Shown piece after piece: positions 32,075 through 39,052 of a stretch of 64,000 nucleotides of DNA. The notes beneath the pieces were generated by a model that did not search any database, was not told the origin of the DNA, and was given only the letters and a program-made list of their open reading frames with translations. This DNA is from CAIWHR01 sp963788185 (GTDB lineage: Bacteria; Pseudomonadota; Gammaproteobacteria; Burkholderiales; Casimicrobiaceae), in the NCBI GenBank assembly GCA_963788185.1, contig CAWBGE010000019.1, positions 28,307-92,306 on the forward strand, read 5' to 3'. The translations under genes and the position numbers were made by a program. Within the stretch, counting starts at the first letter, position 1. Every line of letters starts with the position of its first letter.

Positions 32075-32208
32075 CGGCTGGCCGGAAGGCGCGCACGGCC
32101 GAGCGCCCTCCCCCGAATTCTAATCCTTCGTCGGCACCGGCAGCGGGCTGCGCGGGCATGCCATGAAGCGTGACTCGGGTCACAGGCTCTCAGGTGCCTC
32201 GCACACAC

Positions 32209-32340
32209 GCTTGCAGCGAGGAACTTGAACGCGTCGCGCAGAGGCGTGCGCGACAAGCCGTCCAGGTATTCGCCCATCTCCCGTTCGGAAATTCGCTGAC
32301 CCGGGACGCCGGTGTAAATGCTATTGCGGATAGAATGCTT
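32209..32340 (-). pseudogene. GntR-type regulator DNA-binding relic
   Basis: A short minus-strand segment reads IRNSIYTGVPGQRISERE then EYLDGLSRTPLRDAFKFLAA, which aligns with the helix-turn-helix of FCD-type GntR regulators (PGQ-R-x-SE-R-E ... SRTP-x-R-x-A). No start codon, no wing and no effector domain follow. It lies just upstream of, and divergent from, the SAF-dehydrogenase/kinase/aldolase genes, where a GntR repressor would be expected. It is probably a decayed local regulator. Confidence 0.6.
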
Positions 32341-32402
32341 TGTTTGCAATCGATGAAGTCGGTGCGCCTGTCGATCGCGCAGTCCACCCACATGGATCCG
32401 AG

Positions 32403-33824
32403 ATGAACCACCTTGGCTATTTCGCCGCGGCGCAGCGCCCCGTCGAGACCTGCGTCGTGGGCAGTGGCGGTTTTGGCCGCAGTTTTCTTGCCCAGGGCCT
32501 GCGCGTGCCGCTGATGCACGCACGCATCGCCGTCGATGTCGACGCGGCCATCGCCGCGGCGGGATTCAGCGCCTTGGGCGTGCCCGTGACCGACGTTGCC
32601 GTTTGCCACACCCCGGACGAGGCACGGCGAGCATGGGACGACGGCAAGTTCATCGCCGCGGCTGATCTCGCCATCGTCGTCGACCTGCCGATCGACGTGG
32701 TCGTCGAGGCCACGGGAAATCCCGAGGCAGGTGCGCGCCACAGCCGGATGGCGATCGATGCCGGACACCATGTGGCGCTGGTGTCGAAGGAGGTCGACAG
32801 CGTCGTCGGCCCCATACTCGCCCATTTGGCCAGGCAGCGTGGGCGCATCGTCACGCCGGTCGATGGCGACCAGCCGAGCCTTTTGATCGGGCTCATCACC
32901 TGGGCGCAGGCGCTGGGCTTCGACATCATCGCCGCGGGCAAGTCCAGCGAGTACGACTTCGTGTACGACGATGCGGCAGGCACGATGACCAGCAACGGCA
33001 AGACGATCGCGATGCCGGATTTCGCCCCGCATTGTGCACTGGGCACGCGCCCCGTATCCGATGTCGCCGACGCCCGGGCAAAGGCCTGCGCCGCACTGCC
33101 GCAGCGCGCGGTGCCCGATCTTTGCGAACTGCTGGTCGTTGCCAACGCCACCGGACTTCTTCCCGATCGCGCCGACCTGCACGCTCCGATTGCCCGCATT
33201 CCCGAGGTGCCGAGTTTCTTCGGTTTGGCGACCGAGGGCGGGCTGCTGACCCGTGCGCGGACGCTCGACGTTTTCCACTGTCTGCGCCGCCCCGACGAGG
33301 CGAGTTTTGCCGGTGGGGTGTACGTCGTCGTGCGCTGCGAGGATCGCGAGACCTGGGACCTGCTTGCCGCCAAGGGCCACGTCGTCTCGCGCGACGGTCA
33401 GCGCGCGTTGGTCTACCTGCCGCGCCATTTGCTGGGACTCGAGGCGGCCACCAGTGTGCTCGACGCGGCAATCCACGGCCGCTCGAGCGGCGCGGTTTCT
33501 CCCCTGCCTCAGCTGGATCTGATTGCGCGCGCGACGAGACATCTGTTTGCCGGCACGCCGCTCGCAATGGGAGGTCACCACCACAGCATCGATGGCACCG
33601 CGGCGGAGCTGCAGCCGGCGCGTCCGCTGGGTGCGGGCGTGCCCGTACCGTTCTACCTGGCGGCGAACCGGCGTCTCGTGCGCGATGTCGCGGCGGGTGC
33701 CGCCATCGCTTTCGACGACATCGACATCGATCCGGCCTCGGCGTTGCTCGCGCTGCGCCGCCAGCAGGACGAGTGCTTCTTCGGTCAATCGAATGCGGCG
33801 GCGACCGCCGCGATGATCGCCTGA
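32403..33824 (+). CDS. SAF-domain NAD(P)-dependent dehydrogenase-like protein
   Basis: 473 aa. An N-terminal Rossmann domain (CVVGSGGFGRSF near residue 17, and VVEATGNPEAGARH) is followed by a homoserine-dehydrogenase-like middle (TPVDGDQPSLLIGLITWAQALGF, GKSSEYDFVYDD). A C-terminal SAF-like module starts near residue 405 (LGAGVPVPFYLAANRRLVRD ending FDDIDIDP). Such proteins recur beside DUF1537 kinases in sugar-acid operons and are presumed NAD(P)-dependent oxidoreductases of a C4 or branched sugar acid; the exact reaction is not established to my knowledge. It is separated by 43 bp from the kinase gene and co-directional with kinase and aldolase. Confidence 0.75.
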   Translation: MNHLGYFAAAQRPVETCVVGSGGFGRSFLAQGLRVPLMHARIAVDVDAAIAAAGFSALGVPVTDVAVCHTPDEARRAWDDGKFIAAADLAIVVDLPIDVVVEATGNPEAGARHSRMAIDAGHHVALVSKEVDSVVGPILAHLARQRGRIVTPVDGDQPSLLIGLITWAQALGFDIIAAGKSSEYDFVYDDAAGTMTSNGKTIAMPDFAPHCALGTRPVSDVADARAKACAALPQRAVPDLCELLVVANATGLLPDRADLHAPIARIPEVPSFFGLATEGGLLTRARTLDVFHCLRRPDEASFAGGVYVVVRCEDRETWDLLAAKGHVVSRDGQRALVYLPRHLLGLEAATSVLDAAIHGRSSGAVSPLPQLDLIARATRHLFAGTPLAMGGHHHSIDGTAAELQPARPLGAGVPVPFYLAANRRLVRDVAAGAAIAFDDIDIDPASALLALRRQQDECFFGQSNAAATAAMIA

Positions 33825-33867
33825 TCTCGAACACGAACCCCCAGTCGCACATCGGAGAATGATCGGC

Positions 33868-35124
33868 ATGATTCTCGGCGTCATCGCAGATGATTTCACC
33901 GGCGCGACCGATGTCGCCAGCATGCTGGTTCGCTCGGGAATGCGCACGGTGCAGACGATCGGCGTGCCCACGGGCGCAGCCCCGTCCGCCGATGCGGTCG
34001 TGGTCGCCCTCAAGTCGCGCACGGTGCCCCCGCACGCGGCAGTGCAGGATTCGCTGGCGGCGCTGGACTGGCTGCAGGCGGGAGGTGCACGGCAGTTCTA
34101 CTTCAAATACTGCTCGACCTTCGACTCCACCCCGCAGGGGAATATCGGCCCGGTGACCGAAGCGCTGCTCGATCGCCTCGGAGCCGACTTCACCGTGGCC
34201 TGCCCGGCATTTCCACAGAACGGGCGGACGATCTACGCCGGCCACCTGTTCGTCGGCGACCAGCTCCTGTCGGATTCCGGGATGCGCAACCATCCGCTGA
34301 CGCCGATGACCGATGCCAATCTGGTCCGCGTGTTGCAGGCTCAATGCCGCGGCAAGGTTGACCTGGTACGACAGGACAGCGTGGCGCGCGGCGCGGCATC
34401 GGTGCGCCGCCGCATTGCCGAGCTGCGCGCCGCCGGGGTGCGCATCGCGATTCTGGATGCGATCTGCGATGACGACCTCATCGTCCTCGCGGATGCCGTC
34501 TCGGACTTGCCGCTGCTGACAGCCGGATCGGGACTCGCGTTGGGGCTGGCAGCCAACTTCCGGCGTCAGGGGCTGCTGGCCGAACACGTCGACGCAGCGA
34601 CGCTGCCGGCAGTGGGCGGGGCCGGCGCCGTCCTGTCGGGGTCGTGCTCGCTGGCGACCAATGCGCAGGTGCAGCACTGGATGCGCTCGGGACGCCCCGC
34701 GTTCGCGATCGACCCGCTTGCGCTCCATCGCGGCGAGCCGGTTGCGGACGCAGCGCTCGCCTGGGCGAAGCCTCGACTTGCCCGCGAAGCGGTGCTGGTC
34801 TACGCCACGGCGTCGCCCGATACATTGCGCGCCACGCAACGGGAGCTGGGCGCCCAGCGCGCCGGCGAGCTGGTCGAGCACTGCCTGGGAACCATCGGTG
34901 CCGATCTCGTCGCCGCCGGGGTCCGGCGTCTGGTGGTCGCAGGCGGCGAGACCTCGGGCGCTGTGGTGCAGGCGCTTGGCATCGAGCAGCTCGTGATCGG
35001 ACCCGCGATCGACCCGGGTGTGCCCTGGACATTCGCTGAAGCGCGTGGCCTGCTGCTCGCGCTCAAGTCGGGAAACTTCGGCGGCGAGGACTTCTTCACC
35101 AGGGCGCTGTCGATGACAGGGTGA
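33868..35124 (+). CDS. otnK: DUF1537 four-carbon acid-sugar kinase (OtnK-like)
   Basis: 418 aa. The N-terminal nucleotide/substrate domain begins GVIADDFTGATDVAS, the family hallmark. FKYCSTFDSTPQGNIGP and CPAFPQNGRTIYAGHLFV are further conserved blocks. The C-terminal domain has GSCSLATNAQVQ, ATASP and VVAGGETSGAVVQAL. OtnK-type enzymes phosphorylate 3-oxo-tetronate at O4 with ATP in the cytoplasm. ATG 33868 is preferred over 33859 because the GGAGA site lies 9 nt upstream. The stop abuts the OtnC-like aldolase start. Related DUF1537 kinases act on D-threonate or 3-oxo-isoapionate, so the substrate is inferred from the aldolase partner. Confidence 0.87.
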   Translation: MILGVIADDFTGATDVASMLVRSGMRTVQTIGVPTGAAPSADAVVVALKSRTVPPHAAVQDSLAALDWLQAGGARQFYFKYCSTFDSTPQGNIGPVTEALLDRLGADFTVACPAFPQNGRTIYAGHLFVGDQLLSDSGMRNHPLTPMTDANLVRVLQAQCRGKVDLVRQDSVARGAASVRRRIAELRAAGVRIAILDAICDDDLIVLADAVSDLPLLTAGSGLALGLAANFRRQGLLAEHVDAATLPAVGGAGAVLSGSCSLATNAQVQHWMRSGRPAFAIDPLALHRGEPVADAALAWAKPRLAREAVLVYATASPDTLRATQRELGAQRAGELVEHCLGTIGADLVAAGVRRLVVAGGETSGAVVQALGIEQLVIGPAIDPGVPWTFAEARGLLLALKSGNFGGEDFFTRALSMTG

Positions 35125-35129
35125 CGAAC

Positions 35130-35774
35130 ATGGGTGTCAACGAAAGCAGGCTGCGCGAGCAGATTGTCCGCTTCGGTCGTTCGCTGTTCGATCGCGGGCT
35201 CACCGCCGGGAGCAGCGGCAACATCAGCGTTCGACTCGATGACGGGTGGTTGCTGACCCCGACCAACTCGTGCCTGGGCGAACTCGATCCGGCGCAGCTC
35301 GCCAAGCTCGACTGGCAGGGACGGCACCTGTCCGGCGACCCGCCGTCCAAGGAGGCCTTCCTGCATCGTTCGCTGTACGAAGAGCGCAACGGCGCCGGCG
35401 CCATCGTCCACCTGCACTCGACCCACTCCGCGGCGGTCTCCTGCATCTCCGGGCTCGACCCTGCCGACTGCCTGCCGCCGCTCACCGCCTACTACGTGAT
35501 GAAGATCGGCCGCCTGCCGCTGGTGCCCTATCACCGACCGGGCGACCCGGCGCTGGGGGATGCCATCCGCGGTCTCGCCGGCAAGCACAGCGCGGTGCTG
35601 CTGGCCAATCACGGCCCCGTGGTTTCGGGCACCACGCTCGACGCTGCGGTGTACGCGATCGAGGAGCTGGAGGAAACGGCCAAGCTCTATCTTCTGCTGC
35701 GCGGGATTCCCGTCAGCCCGCTCACGGCGCCGCAGATCGAAGAGTTGAAGCTGGCTTTCAAGCTCGACCTCTGA
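35130..35774 (+). CDS. otnC: Class II aldolase/adducin family, OtnC-like decarboxylase
   Basis: About 214 aa. Features are GSSGNISVRL near residue 28 (phosphate-binding loop), the acid-base Glu in PPSKEAFLHRSLY, and zinc histidines in HLHSTHSA and LLANHGPVV. This is the fold of fuculose-phosphate aldolase; OtnC converts 3-oxo-tetronate 4-phosphate to dihydroxyacetone phosphate and CO2. An in-frame GTG at 35121 overlaps the kinase stop, but ATG 35130 has AGGG at good spacing. It is the last gene of the kinase operon. Confidence 0.86.
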   Translation: MGVNESRLREQIVRFGRSLFDRGLTAGSSGNISVRLDDGWLLTPTNSCLGELDPAQLAKLDWQGRHLSGDPPSKEAFLHRSLYEERNGAGAIVHLHSTHSAAVSCISGLDPADCLPPLTAYYVMKIGRLPLVPYHRPGDPALGDAIRGLAGKHSAVLLANHGPVVSGTTLDAAVYAIEELEETAKLYLLLRGIPVSPLTAPQIEELKLAFKLDL

Positions 35775-36078
35775 CCAGGCAACCGTCGTCCTGTCCAAGT
35801 CCCGCGCCGTCATGGGCGATGCCGGGCCCGTCGATGGACGGATGGGCGTGGGCGGCATGCATCGATATCCTCCTGCCGGTATCGCCATCCTGACCCCGAC
35901 GCCTGACAGGGACGTCGCGCCCCCGTTTTGTAACAGGTCGTAACGAATCCCGGCCTTGTTGCACTTCGATACAAATCGGCTGTCGCAGGAAATCTTCTGC
36001 TTACATGCGCGGCGTCAAATGACGCCTGGCCTGCGCTTCGTTGCGCCAGCAAACTCACCCCGGACCTGAAAGGCGATG
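35775..36078. other. Intergenic region with a small hairpin
   Basis: About 300 bp downstream of the aldolase. It contains the hairpin GGCGTC-AAAT-GACGCC (36011-36026) without a T-run. The region around 35930-36005 is A/T-richer and likely holds the promoter of the following gene, but I see no clear hexamer pair. Confidence 0.4.
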
Positions 36079-36972
36079 ATGAAGAACGTAAAGATGTTGG
36101 ATCGATTTCTCCGTGCCCTGCTGGCAATCGTCTGTTTGCAGCTGGCCTTCTTCTGGCTCGCAGGCGCCTGGCAAATCGTTGCCTACGGGGTCGGCGCGAT
36201 CCTCGCAATTACCGCAGTGATCGGCTTCTGCCCTCTCTACTCGATCCTCGGCCTACGAGGTGGCAGCGCCGGAACTCGGAGCACCGGAGTGACCATGGTG
36301 GCCACAGCGGCGGTCCTGCTGGTCGCCGTCGCGGCAGGCGGGAGTTACGCGAGCTACACGTTCACGCGCAAGCTGTTCCTCGAGGACTTCAACGTCATGA
36401 ACGATTCCTACAAGAAGACGCTGTTCCTCACCGGCAAGAACGAGCGCGAGAAGGCGATCGCCAACTACGAAACGCTGGTGCCTGCGTATCGCCGGTTTCA
36501 GGAGAAGTACTCGGCCTATCAACCTTACGCGGTGAGGGGCGACAAGCAGCTGGGCGCGGATCTCGTCAAGGTCGCAGGAATCATCGCCGGCGTGAACGAC
36601 CTGGTGCGCACCGGCGACCTCCACGAAGCGCACCTCGGCCTCGAGAACGTGCGGCCGGTCTTTCAGGACGTGTTCAAGCGCAACCAGCTCTCGATGCTTT
36701 CAGTCGCACTCGTGGATTTCCACGATGCCATGGAGACCATGCTGGACGCCGCCAATGCCAGGGACTCGGGCAAGCTCGTCGCGCTCTACCCCCAGGTGAG
36801 CGAGAAGCTCAAGGCCGTCGAGGCGGAATCGAACGACGCGGACATTCAGGCGATCCGGAAGAACCTGGACGACCTGCATGGCCTGGCCCAGGCTGCGAGC
36901 GGCGATCGATTGGCTGCCAAGGGTGATGCGCTGAAGAGCAGCTTCATCAAGGTCTATCTGCAGCGGGGCTGA
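36079..36972 (+). CDS. DUF2892-type membrane protein with helical periplasmic domain
   Basis: About 297 aa. The N-terminal part has two helices and GFCPLYSILG, the DUF2892 (YgaP-like inner-membrane) signature. A third helix (TMVATAAVLLVAVAAG, about 75-92) precedes an all-helical soluble domain of about 200 residues (DSYKKTLFLTGKNEREKAI ... LVDFHDAMETMLDAA) that resembles a four-helix sensor or cytochrome-like bundle, but has no CxxCH. DUF2892 followed by such a domain is unusual. ATG 36079 gives better spacing to AAAGG than 36076. Function unknown; the next gene is arsS. Confidence 0.7.
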   Translation: MKNVKMLDRFLRALLAIVCLQLAFFWLAGAWQIVAYGVGAILAITAVIGFCPLYSILGLRGGSAGTRSTGVTMVATAAVLLVAVAAGGSYASYTFTRKLFLEDFNVMNDSYKKTLFLTGKNEREKAIANYETLVPAYRRFQEKYSAYQPYAVRGDKQLGADLVKVAGIIAGVNDLVRTGDLHEAHLGLENVRPVFQDVFKRNQLSMLSVALVDFHDAMETMLDAANARDSGKLVALYPQVSEKLKAVEAESNDADIQAIRKNLDDLHGLAQAASGDRLAAKGDALKSSFIKVYLQRG

Positions 36973-37096
36973 GCAGCGCGCGTCTCGATCGCGACGCCTG
37001 CGGTTCAGAGCGCGCGATGCGCGGCATTGCAGGTACACTGCAACGCAAGGATTCGGGGCGCCGCAAGAAGTTCGCGGGGCCCCCGAGGAGACGCCT

Positions 37097-38095
37097 GTGC
37101 ATGCCACCCTTCCGCTGCTCGTCCGCACCGAATTTCCGGCCCTGCGCCGCCGCGTCGTCGATACGGTTCAGGTCAACCTCGGCTACCGCTGCAATCAGAG
37201 CTGTCTGCACTGCCACGTCAATGCCGGACCGAACCGCAAGGAGGAAATGACGGCCGAGACCATCGATGCGGTCGTCGATTTCATCGCGGGAAGCCCGGAA
37301 ATCAAGACCCTGGATCTGACCGGGGGCGCGCCCGAACTGAACCGGAACTTCCGCGACCTCGTCGTCGCCGCACGCGCCCGGGGGCTGCGTGTCATCGACC
37401 GCTGCAACCTCACCATCCTCGAAGAACCCGGCCACGCCGACCTGGCCGACTTTCTTGCACGGCATCGCGTCGAGGTGGTGGCCTCGCTGCCCTGCTATCT
37501 CGAGGAGAACGTCGACAGGCAGCGCGGCAAAGGCGTTTTCGACAGCAGCCTGCGCGGACTGCAGCGCCTGAACGCGCTGGGATACGGCCATCCCGGATCC
37601 GGCTTGGTGCTGAACCTCGTCTACAACCCGCAGGGCGCGAGCCTCCCCCCCGCCCAGCAGGCGCTCGAGGCCGCGTACAAGCAGCACCTGCTGGAGCGCT
37701 TCGGCGTCGTCTTCGATCGGCTGTTCACGCTGGCCAACATGCCGATCCAGCGTTTCGGGTCGATGCTGGTCTCGAAGGGGCAGTTCAACAGCTACATGCT
37801 GACGCTGCGCGACGCGCATCGGCTGGAAAATCTCGATGGCGTGATGTGCCGCAGCCTGGTCAGCGTCGACTGGCAAGGCTATCTGTACGACTGCGACTTC
37901 AATCAGCAGCTCGGCCTGCCCCTGCGCGCGGGGCGGCAGTCGCGGCGCCACATCAGCGAGCTGACTGCGAGCGCCCTGGAGGGGCAGCCGATACGCGTCG
38001 CCGACCATTGTTTCGGCTGCACGGCGGGCCAGGGCTCGAGCTGCGGGGGCGCGCTGGGCGATGCCACCGCGGCCGCACCGGCCTGCGCATCGTGA
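37097..38095 (+). CDS. arsS: ArsS-family radical SAM protein (arsenosugar synthesis type)
   Basis: 332 aa. The radical-SAM cluster motif CNQSCLHC is near residue 33, followed by LDLTGGAPELNRNFRDLV. The C-terminal ArsS domain has YDCDFNQQLGLPL and a second cysteine set CFGCTAGQGSSCGG. Homologues join the 5'-deoxyadenosyl group to dimethylarsenous acid in arsenosugar biosynthesis, and many occur without arsM, where the substrate is unknown. Here no arsenic methyltransferase is seen. The GTG start has GAGGAG 6 nt upstream. Confidence 0.88.
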   Translation: MHATLPLLVRTEFPALRRRVVDTVQVNLGYRCNQSCLHCHVNAGPNRKEEMTAETIDAVVDFIAGSPEIKTLDLTGGAPELNRNFRDLVVAARARGLRVIDRCNLTILEEPGHADLADFLARHRVEVVASLPCYLEENVDRQRGKGVFDSSLRGLQRLNALGYGHPGSGLVLNLVYNPQGASLPPAQQALEAAYKQHLLERFGVVFDRLFTLANMPIQRFGSMLVSKGQFNSYMLTLRDAHRLENLDGVMCRSLVSVDWQGYLYDCDFNQQLGLPLRAGRQSRRHISELTASALEGQPIRVADHCFGCTAGQGSSCGGALGDATAAAPACAS

Positions 38096-38139
38096 GGCGG
38101 GGCATGCCTCGCCGCTGATCGGCGCTTTCGGAAGACAAC

Positions 38140-38787
38140 ATGCGAATTGCCCTCGTTGTAATTGCCGCGGCCGCCCTCGCAGGCTGGTGTCCGCTGTCGA
38201 GTGCCGCCGACCCGGCCTCCGACGCACCCGAGGCGCGAACCTCGGACGGAGTCCGGTTCACGCAGGCACCGACCTTCCCGGAAACACTGAAGCTGTGGCG
38301 CAGCGTCGAAGAGATCAACGCATGGATCGGCGCCCGATTCGAGTACGACGTGCCGCGCGCCATGCAACTGTCCGAGACTCAACGCCAGCAGAACGGGCGG
38401 ATGCCCGTTTTCACGCCCGAGGAGTTCTTCGCGGTGCCGAAGGGCGTCTGTGTGGATCTCTCACGGTTCGCGGTCGAGACGCTTCGCGCCGTCGATCCCG
38501 AAACCAAGCCCGTCTACGTCATGATCGAGTTCGACCCGGTGTCCATCGCCGGGAACACGCTCCGTCGTCACTGGGTCGCATCGTTCGAGAGGAACGGGAA
38601 GCGCTACTACTTCGCCGACTCCAAGCGTCCCGGCCACATTGCCGGTCCGTACGGGAGTACGCAGGAGTTCATCGGCGAGTACGCCCGGTACCGGGGCCGG
38701 CAGATCGTATCGTTCCGCGAAGTGGCGTCATACGAACGCAAAGTACGTGCAAAGGCTGCCAAGCAGCCTCACGGCGAACGCCCCTGA
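38140..38787 (+). CDS. Exported transglutaminase-like cysteine protein
   Basis: 215 aa with a Sec leader (about 1-22, ending LSSAAD). A transglutaminase-like fold follows: Cys in PKGVCVDLSRFAVETL, His in RRHWVASFE and Asp in YYFADSKRPGHIAGP form the Cys-His-Asp triad. Periplasmic proteins of this kind (BTLCP and related) are mostly uncharacterised and may act as peptidases or amidases. GGAAGA precedes the ATG. It follows arsS by 44 bp and may be co-transcribed with it. Confidence 0.8.
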   Translation: MRIALVVIAAAALAGWCPLSSAADPASDAPEARTSDGVRFTQAPTFPETLKLWRSVEEINAWIGARFEYDVPRAMQLSETQRQQNGRMPVFTPEEFFAVPKGVCVDLSRFAVETLRAVDPETKPVYVMIEFDPVSIAGNTLRRHWVASFERNGKRYYFADSKRPGHIAGPYGSTQEFIGEYARYRGRQIVSFREVASYERKVRAKAAKQPHGERP

Positions 38788-38884
38788 ACCCTCGGGCCCT
38801 CGATCGGGCATCGCAAGGCTTTTCCCGCGTCCATGAATCGCCCCTGGCGCGATCTCGCATGCGCGTAGTTGCGAGACGGCGTAC

Positions 38885-39052
38885 CTAGTACCGCAACCCA
38901 TAAATTTCGCTATGTTCAAGCCGCCCCGCATCGTCATCGGCTTTGTCGCTCATCCTCGCAATAGCATGGGCTATTGCTGCGGTTCGCTTCGCGCCGCTGA
39001 CGCGCGGATGCGGCTCTCGGCATGTACGCAAACTTATGGGTCGCGGTACTAG
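38885..39052. mobile_element. 168-bp palindromic MITE-like element, copy 2
   Basis: The ends CTAGTACCGC (38885-38894) and GCGGTACTAG (39043-39052) form long inverted repeats continuing as CCCATAAATTT against AAACTTATGGG. The centre is GCAATAGC-ATGG-GCTATTGC (38958-38977). There is no gene inside. Length and core match the element at 6284-6452. The right end supplies the TAG stop of the lipocalin-polyprenyl synthase gene, so insertion has probably set that protein's C-terminus. Confidence 0.75.
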
